A stretch of DNA of 64,000 nt, taken from assembly GCF_025263265.1 (NCBI RefSeq), contig NZ_CP079869.1, forward strand, positions 4,216,001-4,280,000, read 5' to 3'. The notes below the pieces were generated by a model. It had not been told where the DNA came from. It worked only from the letters and a program-made list of their open reading frames with translations, and searched no databases. This document shows positions 52,686 to 61,230 of this stretch, one piece after another. A program made the position numbers and the translations under genes. This DNA comes from Mycobacterium sp. SMC-4 (lineage in GTDB: Bacteria > Actinomycetota > Actinomycetes > Mycobacteriales > Mycobacteriaceae). Numbering within the stretch: the stretch's first letter is position 1; each line of letters opens with the position of its first letter.

Positions 52686-53369
52686 CTATCCGCGCACCAA
52701 AGCCTGGTCAAGCGCTGTGGAGAGGTCTTCATAACTGCGCGGCTGGATGCGTTCGCCGTTGAGGAAGAAGGTCGGGGTTCCTTGCACGCCTAATGCGGTG
52801 CCGTCGGCGATGTCGAGCTGGATGCGTTCCAGGGTGGCCGGGTCGTTGTAGGTGTCGTCGAATGCGCTCATGTCCAGGCCGAGTTGCTGGGCGAAGCCGC
52901 GGAATACGTCGTCGGCGGGAGTCTGCTGCTCGCCCCATTCTGCTTGTGTCTCATACATTTTCCGGTACATGGGTTCGAGTTGGCCTTGTTGGGCGGCGGC
53001 CTCGACCGCGCGTGCGGCGCGCTCGGCGTTGAAGTGCGAGCGCAGCGGGAAGTAGCGCAGCACGAAGTTCACCCGATCGCCGTACTCGGCGCGCAGCTGC
53101 TCAATGGCGGGATACACCGCGCGACAGCCCTCGCACTCGAAATCGAGGAATTCCACGAAGTAGGCGTCGCTGTCGGGTACCGAGTTGAGCCGGTGACTGT
53201 TGTCTCGGACCGTCTGTCCGGCTGCCCCATCAAGTTGAATCGGAGGCGCCGAGTCGGTTCCTCGGACCGAGAGGAACACCGCGGTCCCGATCGTTGCTAA
53301 CGCGATAACGAAGACGGTCAGCAGAACGCGGGTGTTGGTCAGGATCGCTCCGAGACCTTTCATGTTCAT
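52686..53369 (-). CDS. DsbA-like thiol:disulfide oxidoreductase, membrane-anchored
   Basis: A 227-residue protein with an N-terminal membrane anchor (RVLLTVFVIALATIGTAVFLS) and an extracytoplasmic DsbA/thioredoxin_4 domain. The active site is CEGC in FLDFECEGCRAVYP; RYFPLRSHFNAERAARAVEA and the cis-Pro loop GVQGTPTFFLNG follow. It would oxidise or maintain Cys residues of exported proteins such as the neighbouring MPT63-like one. Start ATG 53369 (or 53363), only 18 bases from the divergent ArsR gene, so both share one control region. A longer in-frame start lies inside arsR and is rejected. Confidence 0.85.
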   Translation of the reverse strand: MNMKGLGAILTNTRVLLTVFVIALATIGTAVFLSVRGTDSAPPIQLDGAAGQTVRDNSHRLNSVPDSDAYFVEFLDFECEGCRAVYPAIEQLRAEYGDRVNFVLRYFPLRSHFNAERAARAVEAAAQQGQLEPMYRKMYETQAEWGEQQTPADDVFRGFAQQLGLDMSAFDDTYNDPATLERIQLDIADGTALGVQGTPTFFLNGERIQPRSYEDLSTALDQALVRG

Positions 53370-53387
53370 ATCGACGTACTTTAGTAT

Positions 53388-53777
53388 ATGGATATGAGTG
53401 AACCGGTGGATACCTGCGATCTGCTCTGCCTGAACCTGCCCCACGCGGAGTCCATTCGCGCCACGGTGCCCGACAGCGCCACCGTCCAGGCCGCCGCCGC
53501 GGCGGCGCGCGGCCTCAGCGATGCGACCCGGTTGTCCATTGCGGCCGCCCTGGCGGCCGGCGACGAATTGTGCGTGTGCGATATGGCCTGGGTGGTCGGA
53601 CAGCCGCAAGGCTTGGTGTCCCACCATCTGCGCCAGCTCAAGAACGCGGCGCTGGTGTCGTCGCGCCGTCAGGGCAAGTTGGTCATGTATCAGCTGACCG
53701 AGCGCGGACGCGAGTTAACCGCAGCTGTTTTGCCGAGCGTGGCCGCAACTAGCGCTAAGGAAGCCAATCGTGTCTGA
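53388..53777 (+). CDS. ArsR/SmtB-family metal sensor with CadC-type site
   Basis: A 129-residue winged-helix repressor. Residues Cys10 and Cys14 (DTCDLLC) and Cys62 and Cys64 (ELCVCD) have the spacing of the alpha3N four-thiolate site of CadC, which senses Cd, Pb or Zn. The DNA-binding helix is QPQGLVSHHLRQLKNAAL. The start is ATG 53388 or 53394, very close to the divergent DsbA start. The stop overlaps the ATPase start by 8 bases. Binding to the 18-24-base divergent region would control both transcripts. Confidence 0.88.
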   Translation: MDMSEPVDTCDLLCLNLPHAESIRATVPDSATVQAAAAAARGLSDATRLSIAAALAAGDELCVCDMAWVVGQPQGLVSHHLRQLKNAALVSSRRQGKLVMYQLTERGRELTAAVLPSVAATSAKEANRV

Positions 53778-55905
53778 TGCGTGCTGCGGGCCACGCAACG
53801 ACGTCGAACCCGACGCGGGTCCCGAAAGGCTTTGGCAAATACGGGAATTGCAGTTCGCGGCGCTGGCCGCGGTGCTGCTCGCTGTGAGCTGGATTGCCGG
53901 GCGGGTCGGCTACGAGGGCATCGCACACGCCGTCGAGCTGGCTGCAGTCGCTGCCGGCGCGATCACGTTCGTGCCCGATGCGGTGCGTAATCTGCGGCAT
54001 GGCCGTATCGGGGTCGGCACGTTGATGACGATCGCCGCGATCGGCGCAGTCGCGTTGGGTCAGTTCGCCGAGGCCGCCTTGCTGGGCATCCTGTTCTCGA
54101 TCGCCGAGGGCTTGGAGCACTACGCCGTCAGCCGGACCCGTCGCGGGCTGCGCTCCCTGTTGTCGCTGGTGCCGCCGAAGGCCTCGGTGCTGCGGGACGG
54201 CATCGAGACGACCGTTGCCCCCCAGGATCTCGTCATCGGTGACGTCATGGTGATCCGTCCCGGTGAACGCGCCGCCACCGATGGCACCATCCGAGCCGGT
54301 CAGACGAGCCTGGACCTGTCGGCGATCACCGGCGAATCGGTGCCCGTGGAAGCCGGGCCCGGCAGCGACGTGTTCGCCGGTGCCATCAACGGCGGCGGAG
54401 CGATAGAGGTCGAGGTCACCGCCCCGGCCGCCGACAGTTCCCTGGCGCGGATCGTGCACATCGTCGAGCAAGCCCAGGAACGCAAGGGCGCCGGGCAACG
54501 AATGGCGGATCGGATCGCCCGTCCGCTGGTGCCGGCGATCATGGCGTTGGCCGCGGTGATCGCCGCGGTGGGCGCGGTGTTGGGTGATCCGATGCTGTGG
54601 CTGGAACGGGCACTGGTGGTGCTCGTGGCCGCCTCACCGTGCGCACTGGCGATCGCGGTCCCGTTGACCGTGGTCGCGGCCATCGGGGCCGCCACCCGCC
54701 ACGGCGCCCTGATCAAGGGTGGCGCGGCGGTGGAAGAACTTGGCCGCATCACCGTCGTCGCCCTCGACAAGACCGGCACGCTCACCCGCAACCAGCCCCG
54801 CGTCGTCGAGGTGATCACCACCGACGACCTCAGCGACGCCGACGCCCTGCGGTGGGCAGCGGCCCTGGAGATGCGCAGCGAACACCCACTGGCTCAAGCG
54901 ATCCTGACCGCCGCCGGCGACTCGCCGGCCGCCAGCGATGTGACCGCACTGGCTGGCCACGGCCTGCACGGTGACCTCGACGGCCACCGGCTGCGCCTGG
55001 GGAAACCCTCCTGGGTCGCCCCCGGACCACTCGCCGCTGACGTGGAGCGGTTGCAGGCCGCCGGCGCCACCGTGGTGGTGCTCGCCCGCGACGACCAGCC
55101 GGTCGCCGCCATCGCCGTGCGCGATGAACTTCGCCCCGAAGCCGCCGAAGCCGTCCGTCTGTTGAAGCGAATGGGCATCACGGTGGCCATGCTCACCGGC
55201 GACAACACCCGCACCGCGGACACGGTGGCCGCCGACGCCGGCATCACCACCGTGCACTCCGAGCTGCTACCCGAAGACAAGGCAGCCCTGCTGCCGACCC
55301 TCTCCACGGGCCGACCCATCGCCATGGTCGGCGACGGCATCAACGACGCCCCCGCGCTGGCCACCGCCGACATCGGCATCGCCATGGGCGCCATGGGCAC
55401 CGACGTCGCCATCGAAACCGCCGACGTCGCCCTGATGGGCGAGGACCTTCGGCACCTACCCCAGGTGCTGGCCCACTCGCGCCACGCCCGCCGGATCATG
55501 GTGCAGAACATCGCGTTCTCGCTGGCCATCATCGCCGTCCTGATACCGCTGGCCGCCTTCGGCGTCCTGGGCCTGGCCACCGTGGTCCTGATCCACGAAA
55601 CCACCGAAATATTCGTCATCCTCAACGCCATCCGCTCCGCCCGCATCACCGCCCTTCCCGGCGTCACAGCGACAACCCCGCGAACCACAACCCACACCCT
55701 CGACATCGGCCCAGCACCCGTCCTCGACGACCCCTGCTGCAGCCCTCTACAGTCCGCGCAGACCCCCGCCACCAGCATCAGCCTTTCCCTGATCACCCCA
55801 GCCCCGGCACAGGATGAGCACGGGTGCGACTGCTGCGCCCCCACCGCATCTCCACCGGCCGTCAACGGCACGACCGCACCCACCAAGCGGACCAGCCGCC
55901 GATAG
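53770..55905 (+). CDS. P1B-4-type heavy-metal-transporting ATPase
   Basis: A 711-residue metal pump. The membrane motif is SPC (ASPCALAI near residues 289-296), not CPC, and the C-terminal helix has HETTEIFVILNAIR, a variant of the P1B-4 HEG motif; this group (CtpD, CzcP, CoaT) exports Co, Ni, Zn, Fe or Cd. Other motifs: TGES, DKTGTLT near 334, SEHPLAQAI and GDGINDAPAL. There is no N-terminal HMA domain but the first residues have a CC pair (MSDACCG), and the last 70 residues form a soluble tail with PCCSP and CDCC. GTG start within the ArsR gene. Confidence 0.9.
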   Translation: MSDACCGPRNDVEPDAGPERLWQIRELQFAALAAVLLAVSWIAGRVGYEGIAHAVELAAVAAGAITFVPDAVRNLRHGRIGVGTLMTIAAIGAVALGQFAEAALLGILFSIAEGLEHYAVSRTRRGLRSLLSLVPPKASVLRDGIETTVAPQDLVIGDVMVIRPGERAATDGTIRAGQTSLDLSAITGESVPVEAGPGSDVFAGAINGGGAIEVEVTAPAADSSLARIVHIVEQAQERKGAGQRMADRIARPLVPAIMALAAVIAAVGAVLGDPMLWLERALVVLVAASPCALAIAVPLTVVAAIGAATRHGALIKGGAAVEELGRITVVALDKTGTLTRNQPRVVEVITTDDLSDADALRWAAALEMRSEHPLAQAILTAAGDSPAASDVTALAGHGLHGDLDGHRLRLGKPSWVAPGPLAADVERLQAAGATVVVLARDDQPVAAIAVRDELRPEAAEAVRLLKRMGITVAMLTGDNTRTADTVAADAGITTVHSELLPEDKAALLPTLSTGRPIAMVGDGINDAPALATADIGIAMGAMGTDVAIETADVALMGEDLRHLPQVLAHSRHARRIMVQNIAFSLAIIAVLIPLAAFGVLGLATVVLIHETTEIFVILNAIRSARITALPGVTATTPRTTTHTLDIGPAPVLDDPCCSPLQSAQTPATSISLSLITPAPAQDEHGCDCCAPTASPPAVNGTTAPTKRTSRR

Positions 55906-55942
55906 CCCCACCAAGCTCATCCCCACGACAGGAGCCAACTCA

Positions 55943-56365
55943 ATGCCACGAATCAGTGAGCAGGCCCGCAAGGTCTACCGAGCGGAAATGACCGCCGCGA
56001 AACACGCCGCAGACCCCGCGACCCGGTGGCGACACTTGGAGCGGGCACACATCGTCTCCCAACCAAGTCCCTGGTTGCACACCTGCAACCACGCCGCCAT
56101 GCTGGCGCTCGCACTTCGCCAACACGACCGCCGCGAAGCCATCGGCCAAGTCCTGCGCCTCATCGTCGCCGCCCCCGGCTCGATGACTGGCCGCTACCCG
56201 GTCGGCAACACCGGCCGCGTCAACGCGGGCCTCATGACACCCATGCCCATCCCAGACGACCTCGCCGCCGCCATCAAGCAACGGGTGAAGCCGAGACCCG
56301 TTCGAGACGACAGGGGTCTAATCTTCGTCTCGATGAATCAAGACAGTGAATCGTCCCGGGTTTGA
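55943..56365 (+). CDS. DUF3703 protein, last codons supplied by an IS
   Basis: A 140-residue protein of the DUF3703 family (HLERAHIVSQPSPWLHTCNH, ALRQHDRREAIGQVLRLIVA, TGRYPVGNTGRVNAG), found in metal-resistance operons. It has two to three His residues that could bind a metal. ATG with AGGAGCC upstream, 37 bases after the ATPase. The stop codon and the last residues ESSRV come from the inverted repeat of the IS3 element; without it the gene would end after two other residues (RN). The function is therefore probably not lost. Confidence 0.8.
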   Translation: MPRISEQARKVYRAEMTAAKHAADPATRWRHLERAHIVSQPSPWLHTCNHAAMLALALRQHDRREAIGQVLRLIVAAPGSMTGRYPVGNTGRVNAGLMTPMPIPDDLAAAIKQRVKPRPVRDDRGLIFVSMNQDSESSRV

Positions 56366-56397
56366 TGCCGCTTCCTTCTGTGAGAAGGATGGCGAGT

Positions 56398-56709
56398 ATG
56401 GCCAAGCATTACCCGGTCGAGCAGCGTGAGCGTGCGGTGAGGATGGTGCTCGATCACCTCGGTGAATACCGGTCCGTGTATGCCGCGTGCGCGGCGATCG
56501 GCCCGAAGGTCGGCGTCGGCAAGGAATCGCTTCGCCGGTGGGTGTTGCAGGCCCAGGTCGATGCTGAGCAGCGGCCCGGTGTAACAACTGCCGAGCAGCA
56601 GCGCATCCGCGAGCTCGAGCGGGAGAACCGGGATCTCAAAGAGGCCAACGAGATTCTGAAAGCTGCCTCCATTTTCTTCGCGCGGGAGCTCGACCCGCGC
56701 AACCGCTGA
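56398..56709 (+). CDS. IS3-family transposase OrfA
   Basis: A 103-residue DNA-binding subunit with helix-turn-helix (HYPVEQRERAVRMVLDHL, VGKESLRRWVLQAQ) and leucine zipper (IRELERENRDLKEANEILKA). Usually it acts alone as a regulator or, by -1 frameshift near its end, as the N-terminal part of OrfAB. Confidence 0.9.
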   Translation: MAKHYPVEQRERAVRMVLDHLGEYRSVYAACAAIGPKVGVGKESLRRWVLQAQVDAEQRPGVTTAEQQRIRELERENRDLKEANEILKAASIFFARELDPRNR

Positions 56710-56729
56710 TCTGCGGATTCATCGACCAG

Positions 56730-57650
56730 ATGCGGACGGCCGGCTACCGGGTCGAGTCGATCTGCACGATCCTGCGTGAGCAGGGTCTGCAGGTCGCCCC
56801 ACGGACCTACCGCAACTGGAAGACCGCTCAGCCCTCGGCGCGCACCATCACCGATGCACACCTGACCGACGCACTGCTGAGCACCGTCGGCAGCCCCGAG
56901 GGCATGTACGGGCGGCGCAAGATGACCGCTCACCTGCGACGAGAAGGCCATCAGGTGGCCGCCTGCACGGTGGACCGGCTGATGCGCGACGAGGGACTGT
57001 CCGGAATCACGCGAGGCCGGCGGCATCGCACCACGATCCCGGACAAGGGAGCGGCCCGGGCGACGGACCTGCTCGACCGCGACTTCACCGCCACCGCCCC
57101 CAACCGCAAGTGGGTCACCGACTTCACCTACGTGCCGACCTGGTCGGGGTTCGTCTACGTGGCATTGGTGATCGACTGTTTCTCGCGGGCCATCGTCGGC
57201 TGGCAGGTATCCAAGACCAAAGACACCGCGATGGTCACCACCGCGCTGAAGATGGCACTGTGGCGCCGTGACCATCACGGCCACACCGTCGGTCAAGGAT
57301 TGATCCATCACAGCGACGCCGGATCCCAGTACACCTCGATCGCGTTCGCCGAAACCCTTGTCCTGGAAGGGATTGCAGCCTCCATCGGCAGTGTCGGGGA
57401 TGCCTACGACAATGCATTGGCCGAGACCACCATCGGGTTGTTCAAGACCGAAGCGATCGGGGCGGGTAGCCCGTTTCGGCCCGGGCCTTTGCGAAACCTC
57501 GACGACGTCGAGTACCCGACGATGGAATGGGTCGACTGGTACAACAACCGCCGCCTGCACAGCGTCTTGGACTACGTCCCACCCGCCGAATACGAGACCG
57601 CCTACTACGCTCAACTCCGGGCATCCCAGCCGGCGATGTCTCAAACATGA
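56730..57650 (+). CDS. IS3-family transposase OrfB (integrase core)
   Basis: A 306-residue DDE transposase in the -1 phase relative to OrfA; the open frame continues upstream through the OrfA end, consistent with programmed frameshifting near the TTTTC run at about 56673. DDE residues are in WVTDFTYVPTWSGFVYVALV, GLIHHSDAGSQYTSIAF and DNALAETTIGLFKTE. The usual HTH_21 segment KMTAHLRREGHQVAACTVDR precedes it. Confidence 0.9.
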   Translation: MRTAGYRVESICTILREQGLQVAPRTYRNWKTAQPSARTITDAHLTDALLSTVGSPEGMYGRRKMTAHLRREGHQVAACTVDRLMRDEGLSGITRGRRHRTTIPDKGAARATDLLDRDFTATAPNRKWVTDFTYVPTWSGFVYVALVIDCFSRAIVGWQVSKTKDTAMVTTALKMALWRRDHHGHTVGQGLIHHSDAGSQYTSIAFAETLVLEGIAASIGSVGDAYDNALAETTIGLFKTEAIGAGSPFRPGPLRNLDDVEYPTMEWVDWYNNRRLHSVLDYVPPAEYETAYYAQLRASQPAMSQT

Positions 57651-57690
57651 AGCCGGCATCAAACCCGGGACGGTTCACAGGAACTGATTG

Positions 57691-57714
57691 GTCTCAAATT
57701 TTCAGAAACGAGAC
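57691..57714. other. GTCTC/GAGAC dyad next to the IS3 right end
   Basis: GTCTC at 57691-57695 and GAGAC at 57710-57714 enclose an AT-rich 14-base centre, unlike the high-GC surroundings. It may be a site for a serine recombinase or an old transposon end. There is no recombinase gene nearby. Confidence 0.3.
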
Positions 57715-57720
57715 AGTCAA

Positions 57721-57990
57721 CTAGTGACGTTCTTGCTCGGCGTCGTAGTAGTCGCGCGAAGCGGCCTCTCGATCGGAAGTGGCCGCTCTGCGATGACGTT
57801 GAGCTTTGGCCTTGTGCGCAGTGACGTCTCCGACGCCTGCTGACGGTGCTTGGTCGTGAACCTCGGCTGCCCGCTGATGTGCGTCGCCGGCCTGTTCGTG
57901 GAGATGGGCTGCGGACAGGTGGGCGTTTCGGCGCGCTGTCTCGCTTCCTCGGCGCGCTGTGTCGCGTGGTCGACGTCCTCAGAAGTGACC
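57721..57990 (-). pseudogene. frameshifted hypothetical protein
   Basis: The minus strand encodes DHATQRAEEARQRAE and then, after a frame change, NAHLSAAHLHEQAGDAHQRA and a tail ending DREAASRDYYDAEQERH before a TAG. The Ala/His/Glu helical heptad style is typical of small mycobacterial proteins. The frame change and the lack of a start suggest decay. Confidence 0.35.
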
Positions 57991-58487
57991 GAGTGTCCAG
58001 CTCCAAGATCGGCTCGCCGGTGGGCACGGCATCAACGCCAAGTGCGGCAGAAGAAACTCCATGCACTTTCGTCGATGTCGGCGGTCATCAGCGTCTTTGT
58101 CGACGTGAACCACGACGAAACCGGTGACCGGAAGGCCTGTCACGGCCGCGACCAGCTCGACACCTCAGCGCTGCTGCCGTGCCAACGCAGCTTCGCCTCA
58201 CCGACACGCAGAGCGTCGCGGGGCCTGCTGTCCGGAACTAGACCAACGCCGACGAGCGTGACCGCCCGGCGCACCAATACGCCTCTGAGACACTCCCGGG
58301 TAGCTGGCGACAAGCCACCCGTGCGATCAGTGGCCGCAGGGCGGTCGAAGAACACTACGGCAGAACTCGGACAACTATCTGAGCGCTGTTGGCGCTGCTA
58401 GCGGGCACGACACAGTACGGCGCCGAACCCGCGGTGGTGAACGCATCTGCAATGATCGAGCGAGCGCATTGCGCAAGGAGGGGCCAC
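57991..58487. other. stretch without a convincing gene
   Basis: About 500 bases. Open frames exist on the plus strand (for example 57850-58401), but their sequence is Arg/Ser/Thr-rich noise. The last 60 bases hold the promoter and ribosome site of the AAA gene. Confidence 0.4.
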
Positions 58488-59450
58488 ATGGCGAGGTCTG
58501 ACCTAGTGATTGATCTGGTCGAGGCGCAGCAGCGTGGCGACGTCGCCCGCTTTCGCATGCTGGTGGAGGCGATCATCGCCGAGGAGCGCAACAATCAGCA
58601 CCATCTTGTGGCTGATCGTCTGTCCGAATTGATCACCACTGCCGGTGCTCGCAGCCTGCTCGCCCGTGATGACACCGCCCGCCAGGTCGCTGATCTGGTC
58701 ACCGAAATTGTGCCTAAACGGCGATTGTCAGAGGTGCATCTGGCGCCTGCCGTCACGGCGGCGGTGAACGAGATCATCGAGGAGCATCACCGTAGCGAGC
58801 TTCTCCGCAGCCACGGCCTGGAACCGCGTAACCGCATCCTTTTGGAAGGTCCGCCTGGTAACGGTAAAACCTCGCTTGCTGAAGTGTTGGCAGCGGAGTT
58901 GATGGTGCCGTTCTACGCCGTGCGTTACGAGGGAGTTGTATCTAGCTTTCTTGGAGAGACAACGAGTCGAATCGATCACGTTTTCGAGTTCGCAAGGACT
59001 CGGCGCTGCGTGCTCTTTTTCGACGAGTTCGACACCATCGCCAAGGAGCGCTCCGACGCGCACGAAACCGGCGAGATCAAGCGCGTCGTTTCGACGCTGC
59101 TCCTACAGATCGATCGCTTGCCCTCCCACGTCGTCGCCGTCTGCGCGACCAACCATGGCGAACTGCTCGACCGCGCGGCATGGCGCCGCTTTCAGGTGCG
59201 GTTAGCACTGCATCCCCCGTCGCGCATACAGGCCACGACTTTTCTCGAGCAGCTGCGTATGCGGCTCGGCGGGAACCTCGGTATGGCGCCGCGCACCCTC
59301 GCCGACAAGCTTGCCGGTGCCAGCTACGCCGACATTGAGGAGTTTGCGCTGGATGTCATGCGGCGCTATGTGTTGTCGCTACCCGATGGCCGTATCGAGG
59401 ATGTGGTGCGCGAACAGCTCAAGCAGCGCAACGCCATGAGGCAGATGTGA
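58488..59450 (+). CDS. AAA ATPase, central-domain type
   Basis: A 320-residue AAA+ ATPase. Residues 1-95 are helical (LVEAQQRGDVARFRMLVEAI); the AAA domain has Walker A LEGPPGNGKTS near residues 117-127, Walker B RCVLFFDEFDTIAKE near 169-183, a sensor-1 Asn in AVCATNHGELLDRA and an arginine-finger-like RRFQVRL. Related genes often precede a subtilisin-like protease, but here no protease follows: 260 bases of non-coding DNA lead to the IS256 element. ATG with AAGGAGGGG upstream. A role in proteolysis or defence is possible. Confidence 0.8.
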   Translation: MARSDLVIDLVEAQQRGDVARFRMLVEAIIAEERNNQHHLVADRLSELITTAGARSLLARDDTARQVADLVTEIVPKRRLSEVHLAPAVTAAVNEIIEEHHRSELLRSHGLEPRNRILLEGPPGNGKTSLAEVLAAELMVPFYAVRYEGVVSSFLGETTSRIDHVFEFARTRRCVLFFDEFDTIAKERSDAHETGEIKRVVSTLLLQIDRLPSHVVAVCATNHGELLDRAAWRRFQVRLALHPPSRIQATTFLEQLRMRLGGNLGMAPRTLADKLAGASYADIEEFALDVMRRYVLSLPDGRIEDVVREQLKQRNAMRQM

Positions 59451-59709
59451 CCTCTGTCCTTCGGCGCCCCGCACGGTGACGCGCGTAGTCCCGTCGACAA
59501 TCTGAGCCAGTTCCGGACGCGAACAGCGACGTGCGCTACTGCCGCATCGGCGAGGTCTCAAGAGAAGCCCGGTGTTGGTTATCGCCAAACGGCGGTGGTT
59601 GAGACTCGCAGACGAAGGGTCGCATCGATCCATCTACGTAGGACGGCAGTAGTTGATGACGAATGAATCTCGGTCGGGTTGAGATGTGGCCTCGTGCAGC
59701 CAGTGGAGC
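59451..59709. other. non-coding DNA between AAA gene and IS256 element
   Basis: About 260 bases. I see no intact gene; minus-strand frames look protein-like in places but have no start or family. Confidence 0.4.
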
Positions 59710-59755
59710 AATGATCAGAACCTGTGGATGAGCCTCGGTGAGGGGGCGTGAAAGT

Positions 59756-59840
59756 GGGCGCACCTTCCCGAGGATGATCTGAATATCCGAAGGTCCGATC
59801 ATGAGCCGGCGTTGGCGCGCTGGTTCGGGAAGGTACGCCC
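59756..59840 (+). promoter_or_regulatory. leader hairpin covering the transposase ribosome site
   Basis: GGGCGCACCTTCCCGA at 59756-59771 and TCGGGAAGGTACGCCC at 59825-59840 form a 16-base stem with one mismatch, ending directly before the ATG. The ribosome site GGGAAGG lies within the stem. ATGATC and GATCAT pair inside the loop. Confidence 0.65.
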
Positions 59841-61160
59841 ATGCTCACCGTAGTTCACGATGCCATCGAGGCCAACGAAAGCACTGGCGGTGCTGGTCGG
59901 TCGTTGTTGGACGAGATCGTCCGCGACGGCGCCCGTCAGATGCTGGCCGCCGCGTTGAAGGCTGAGGTCGCCGCCTACGTGGCCCAGTTCGCCGATCAGC
60001 TCGATGAGAAGGGGCATCGGCTGGTGGTCCGCAACGGCTATCACCAGGCCCGCGAGGTGCTGACGGCAGCCGGGGCAGTTGAGGTGAAAGCACCGCGAGT
60101 CAACGACAAACGCGTCGACCCCGACACCGGTGAGCGGAAACGGTTTTCCTCGGCGATCCTGCCGGCCTGGGCACGCAAGTCACCGCAGATGAGCGAAGTG
60201 CTGCCGCTGCTGTACCTGCACGGGCTGTCCACCAGCGACTTCACCCCCGCTCTGGAGCAGTTCCTGGGCTCGGGTGCCGGGCTCTCGGCCACCACGATCA
60301 CCCGGCTGACCAGCCAGTGGCAGGACGAGGCCCGCGCGTTCGCCGCCCGGGACCTGTCGGGCACCGATTACGTCTACCTGTGGGTCGACGGCATCCACCT
60401 CAAGGTCCGCCTGGACCAGGAAAAGCTGTGTCTGCTGGTGATGCTCGGCGTGCGCGCGGACGGCCGCAAAGAGCTCGTGGCGATCACCGACGGCTACCGG
60501 GAATCGACCGAGTCGTGGGCTGATCTGCTGCGCGACTGTAAACGACGCGGCATGACCGCACCCGTGCTCGCCGTCGGCGATGGCGCACTCGGCTTCTGGA
60601 AAGCGGTACGCGAGGTGTTCCCGGCCACCAAAGAACAGCGGTGCTGGTTTCATAAGCAAGCCAATGTGCTTGCCGCCCTGCCGAAATCAGCGCACGCGTC
60701 GGCGTTGTCGGCGCTCAAGGAGATCTACAACGCCGAGGATATCGACAAGGCCCAGGTCGCGGTCAAGGCCTTCACGGTCGACTTCGGGGCCAAGTACCCC
60801 AAGGCGGTCGCCAAGATCACCGACGATCTGGACACCCTACTGGAGTTCTACCACTATCCCGCCGAGCACTGGATCCACCTACGCACGACAAATCCGATCG
60901 AAAGCACCTTTGCCACAGTACGTTTGAGAACCAAGGTCACCAAGGGGCCGGGATCACGTGCGGCTGGTCTGGCCATGGCCTACAAGCTCATCGACGCCGC
61001 CGCGGCCCGCTGGCGTGCCGTCAACGCACCACACCTGGTCGCCCTGGTCCGCGCCGGCGCGGTCTTCCACAAGGGCAAACTGCTCGAACGCCCCACCGAA
61101 ATCACCCCACCGACACCGCCCTCAGACGGCGATCAGCAAGCCGGAACGGAGGTCGCCTGA
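59841..61160 (+). CDS. IS256-family transposase
   Basis: A 439-residue DDE transposase of the mutator/IS256 family. The signature is VGDGALGFWKAVREVFPATK with EQRCWFHKQANVLAALPKS; the first Asp is in YLWVDGIHLKVRL and the Glu in TTNPIESTFATVRLR. All three catalytic residues are present. Translation seems to be held down by the leader hairpin at 59756-59840. Confidence 0.95.
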   Translation: MLTVVHDAIEANESTGGAGRSLLDEIVRDGARQMLAAALKAEVAAYVAQFADQLDEKGHRLVVRNGYHQAREVLTAAGAVEVKAPRVNDKRVDPDTGERKRFSSAILPAWARKSPQMSEVLPLLYLHGLSTSDFTPALEQFLGSGAGLSATTITRLTSQWQDEARAFAARDLSGTDYVYLWVDGIHLKVRLDQEKLCLLVMLGVRADGRKELVAITDGYRESTESWADLLRDCKRRGMTAPVLAVGDGALGFWKAVREVFPATKEQRCWFHKQANVLAALPKSAHASALSALKEIYNAEDIDKAQVAVKAFTVDFGAKYPKAVAKITDDLDTLLEFYHYPAEHWIHLRTTNPIESTFATVRLRTKVTKGPGSRAAGLAMAYKLIDAAAARWRAVNAPHLVALVRAGAVFHKGKLLERPTEITPPTPPSDGDQQAGTEVA

Positions 61161-61180
61161 AACACGCCGATCCACAGGTA

Positions 61181-61210
61181 TTGACAATTCCTCCAGCCAG
61201 TGTCTAGGGT
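61181..61210 (+). promoter_or_regulatory. possible hybrid promoter at the IS256 right end
   Basis: TTGACA at 61181-61186 lies in the right inverted end and TAGGGT at 61205-61210 lies in the flanking DNA, 18 bases apart, 20 bases before the start of the His-rich membrane protein gene. Confidence 0.45.
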
Positions 61211-61230
61211 GGCGCTGTCATCCTTGTTCG

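Larger units (their letters stand above)
56347..57677 (+). mobile_element. IS3-family insertion sequence
   Basis: A 1331-base IS. Inverted ends begin TGAATCGTCCCGGGTTTGAT (left) and TGAACCGTCCCGGGTTTGAT (right, complement), differing at one base of 20. A 3-base duplication, CAG, flanks it, as usual for the IS3 family. It contains orfA and orfB in overlapping phases; both look intact, so it may be active. Confidence 0.92.
59710..61189 (+). mobile_element. IS256-family insertion sequence
   Basis: About 1480 bases. The ends share ACCTGTGGAT in inverted orientation (left 59720-59729, right complement near 61171-61180), and about 16 of 20 bases match when the outer positions are included. The exact ends and the 8-base target duplication could not be fixed by eye. 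It carries one intact transposase. Confidence 0.8.

Noticed and set aside
57850..58401. 183-codon open frame
   Set aside because: Arg/Ser/Thr/Cys-rich sequence with no start signal and no family features; the other strand has better coding traces.
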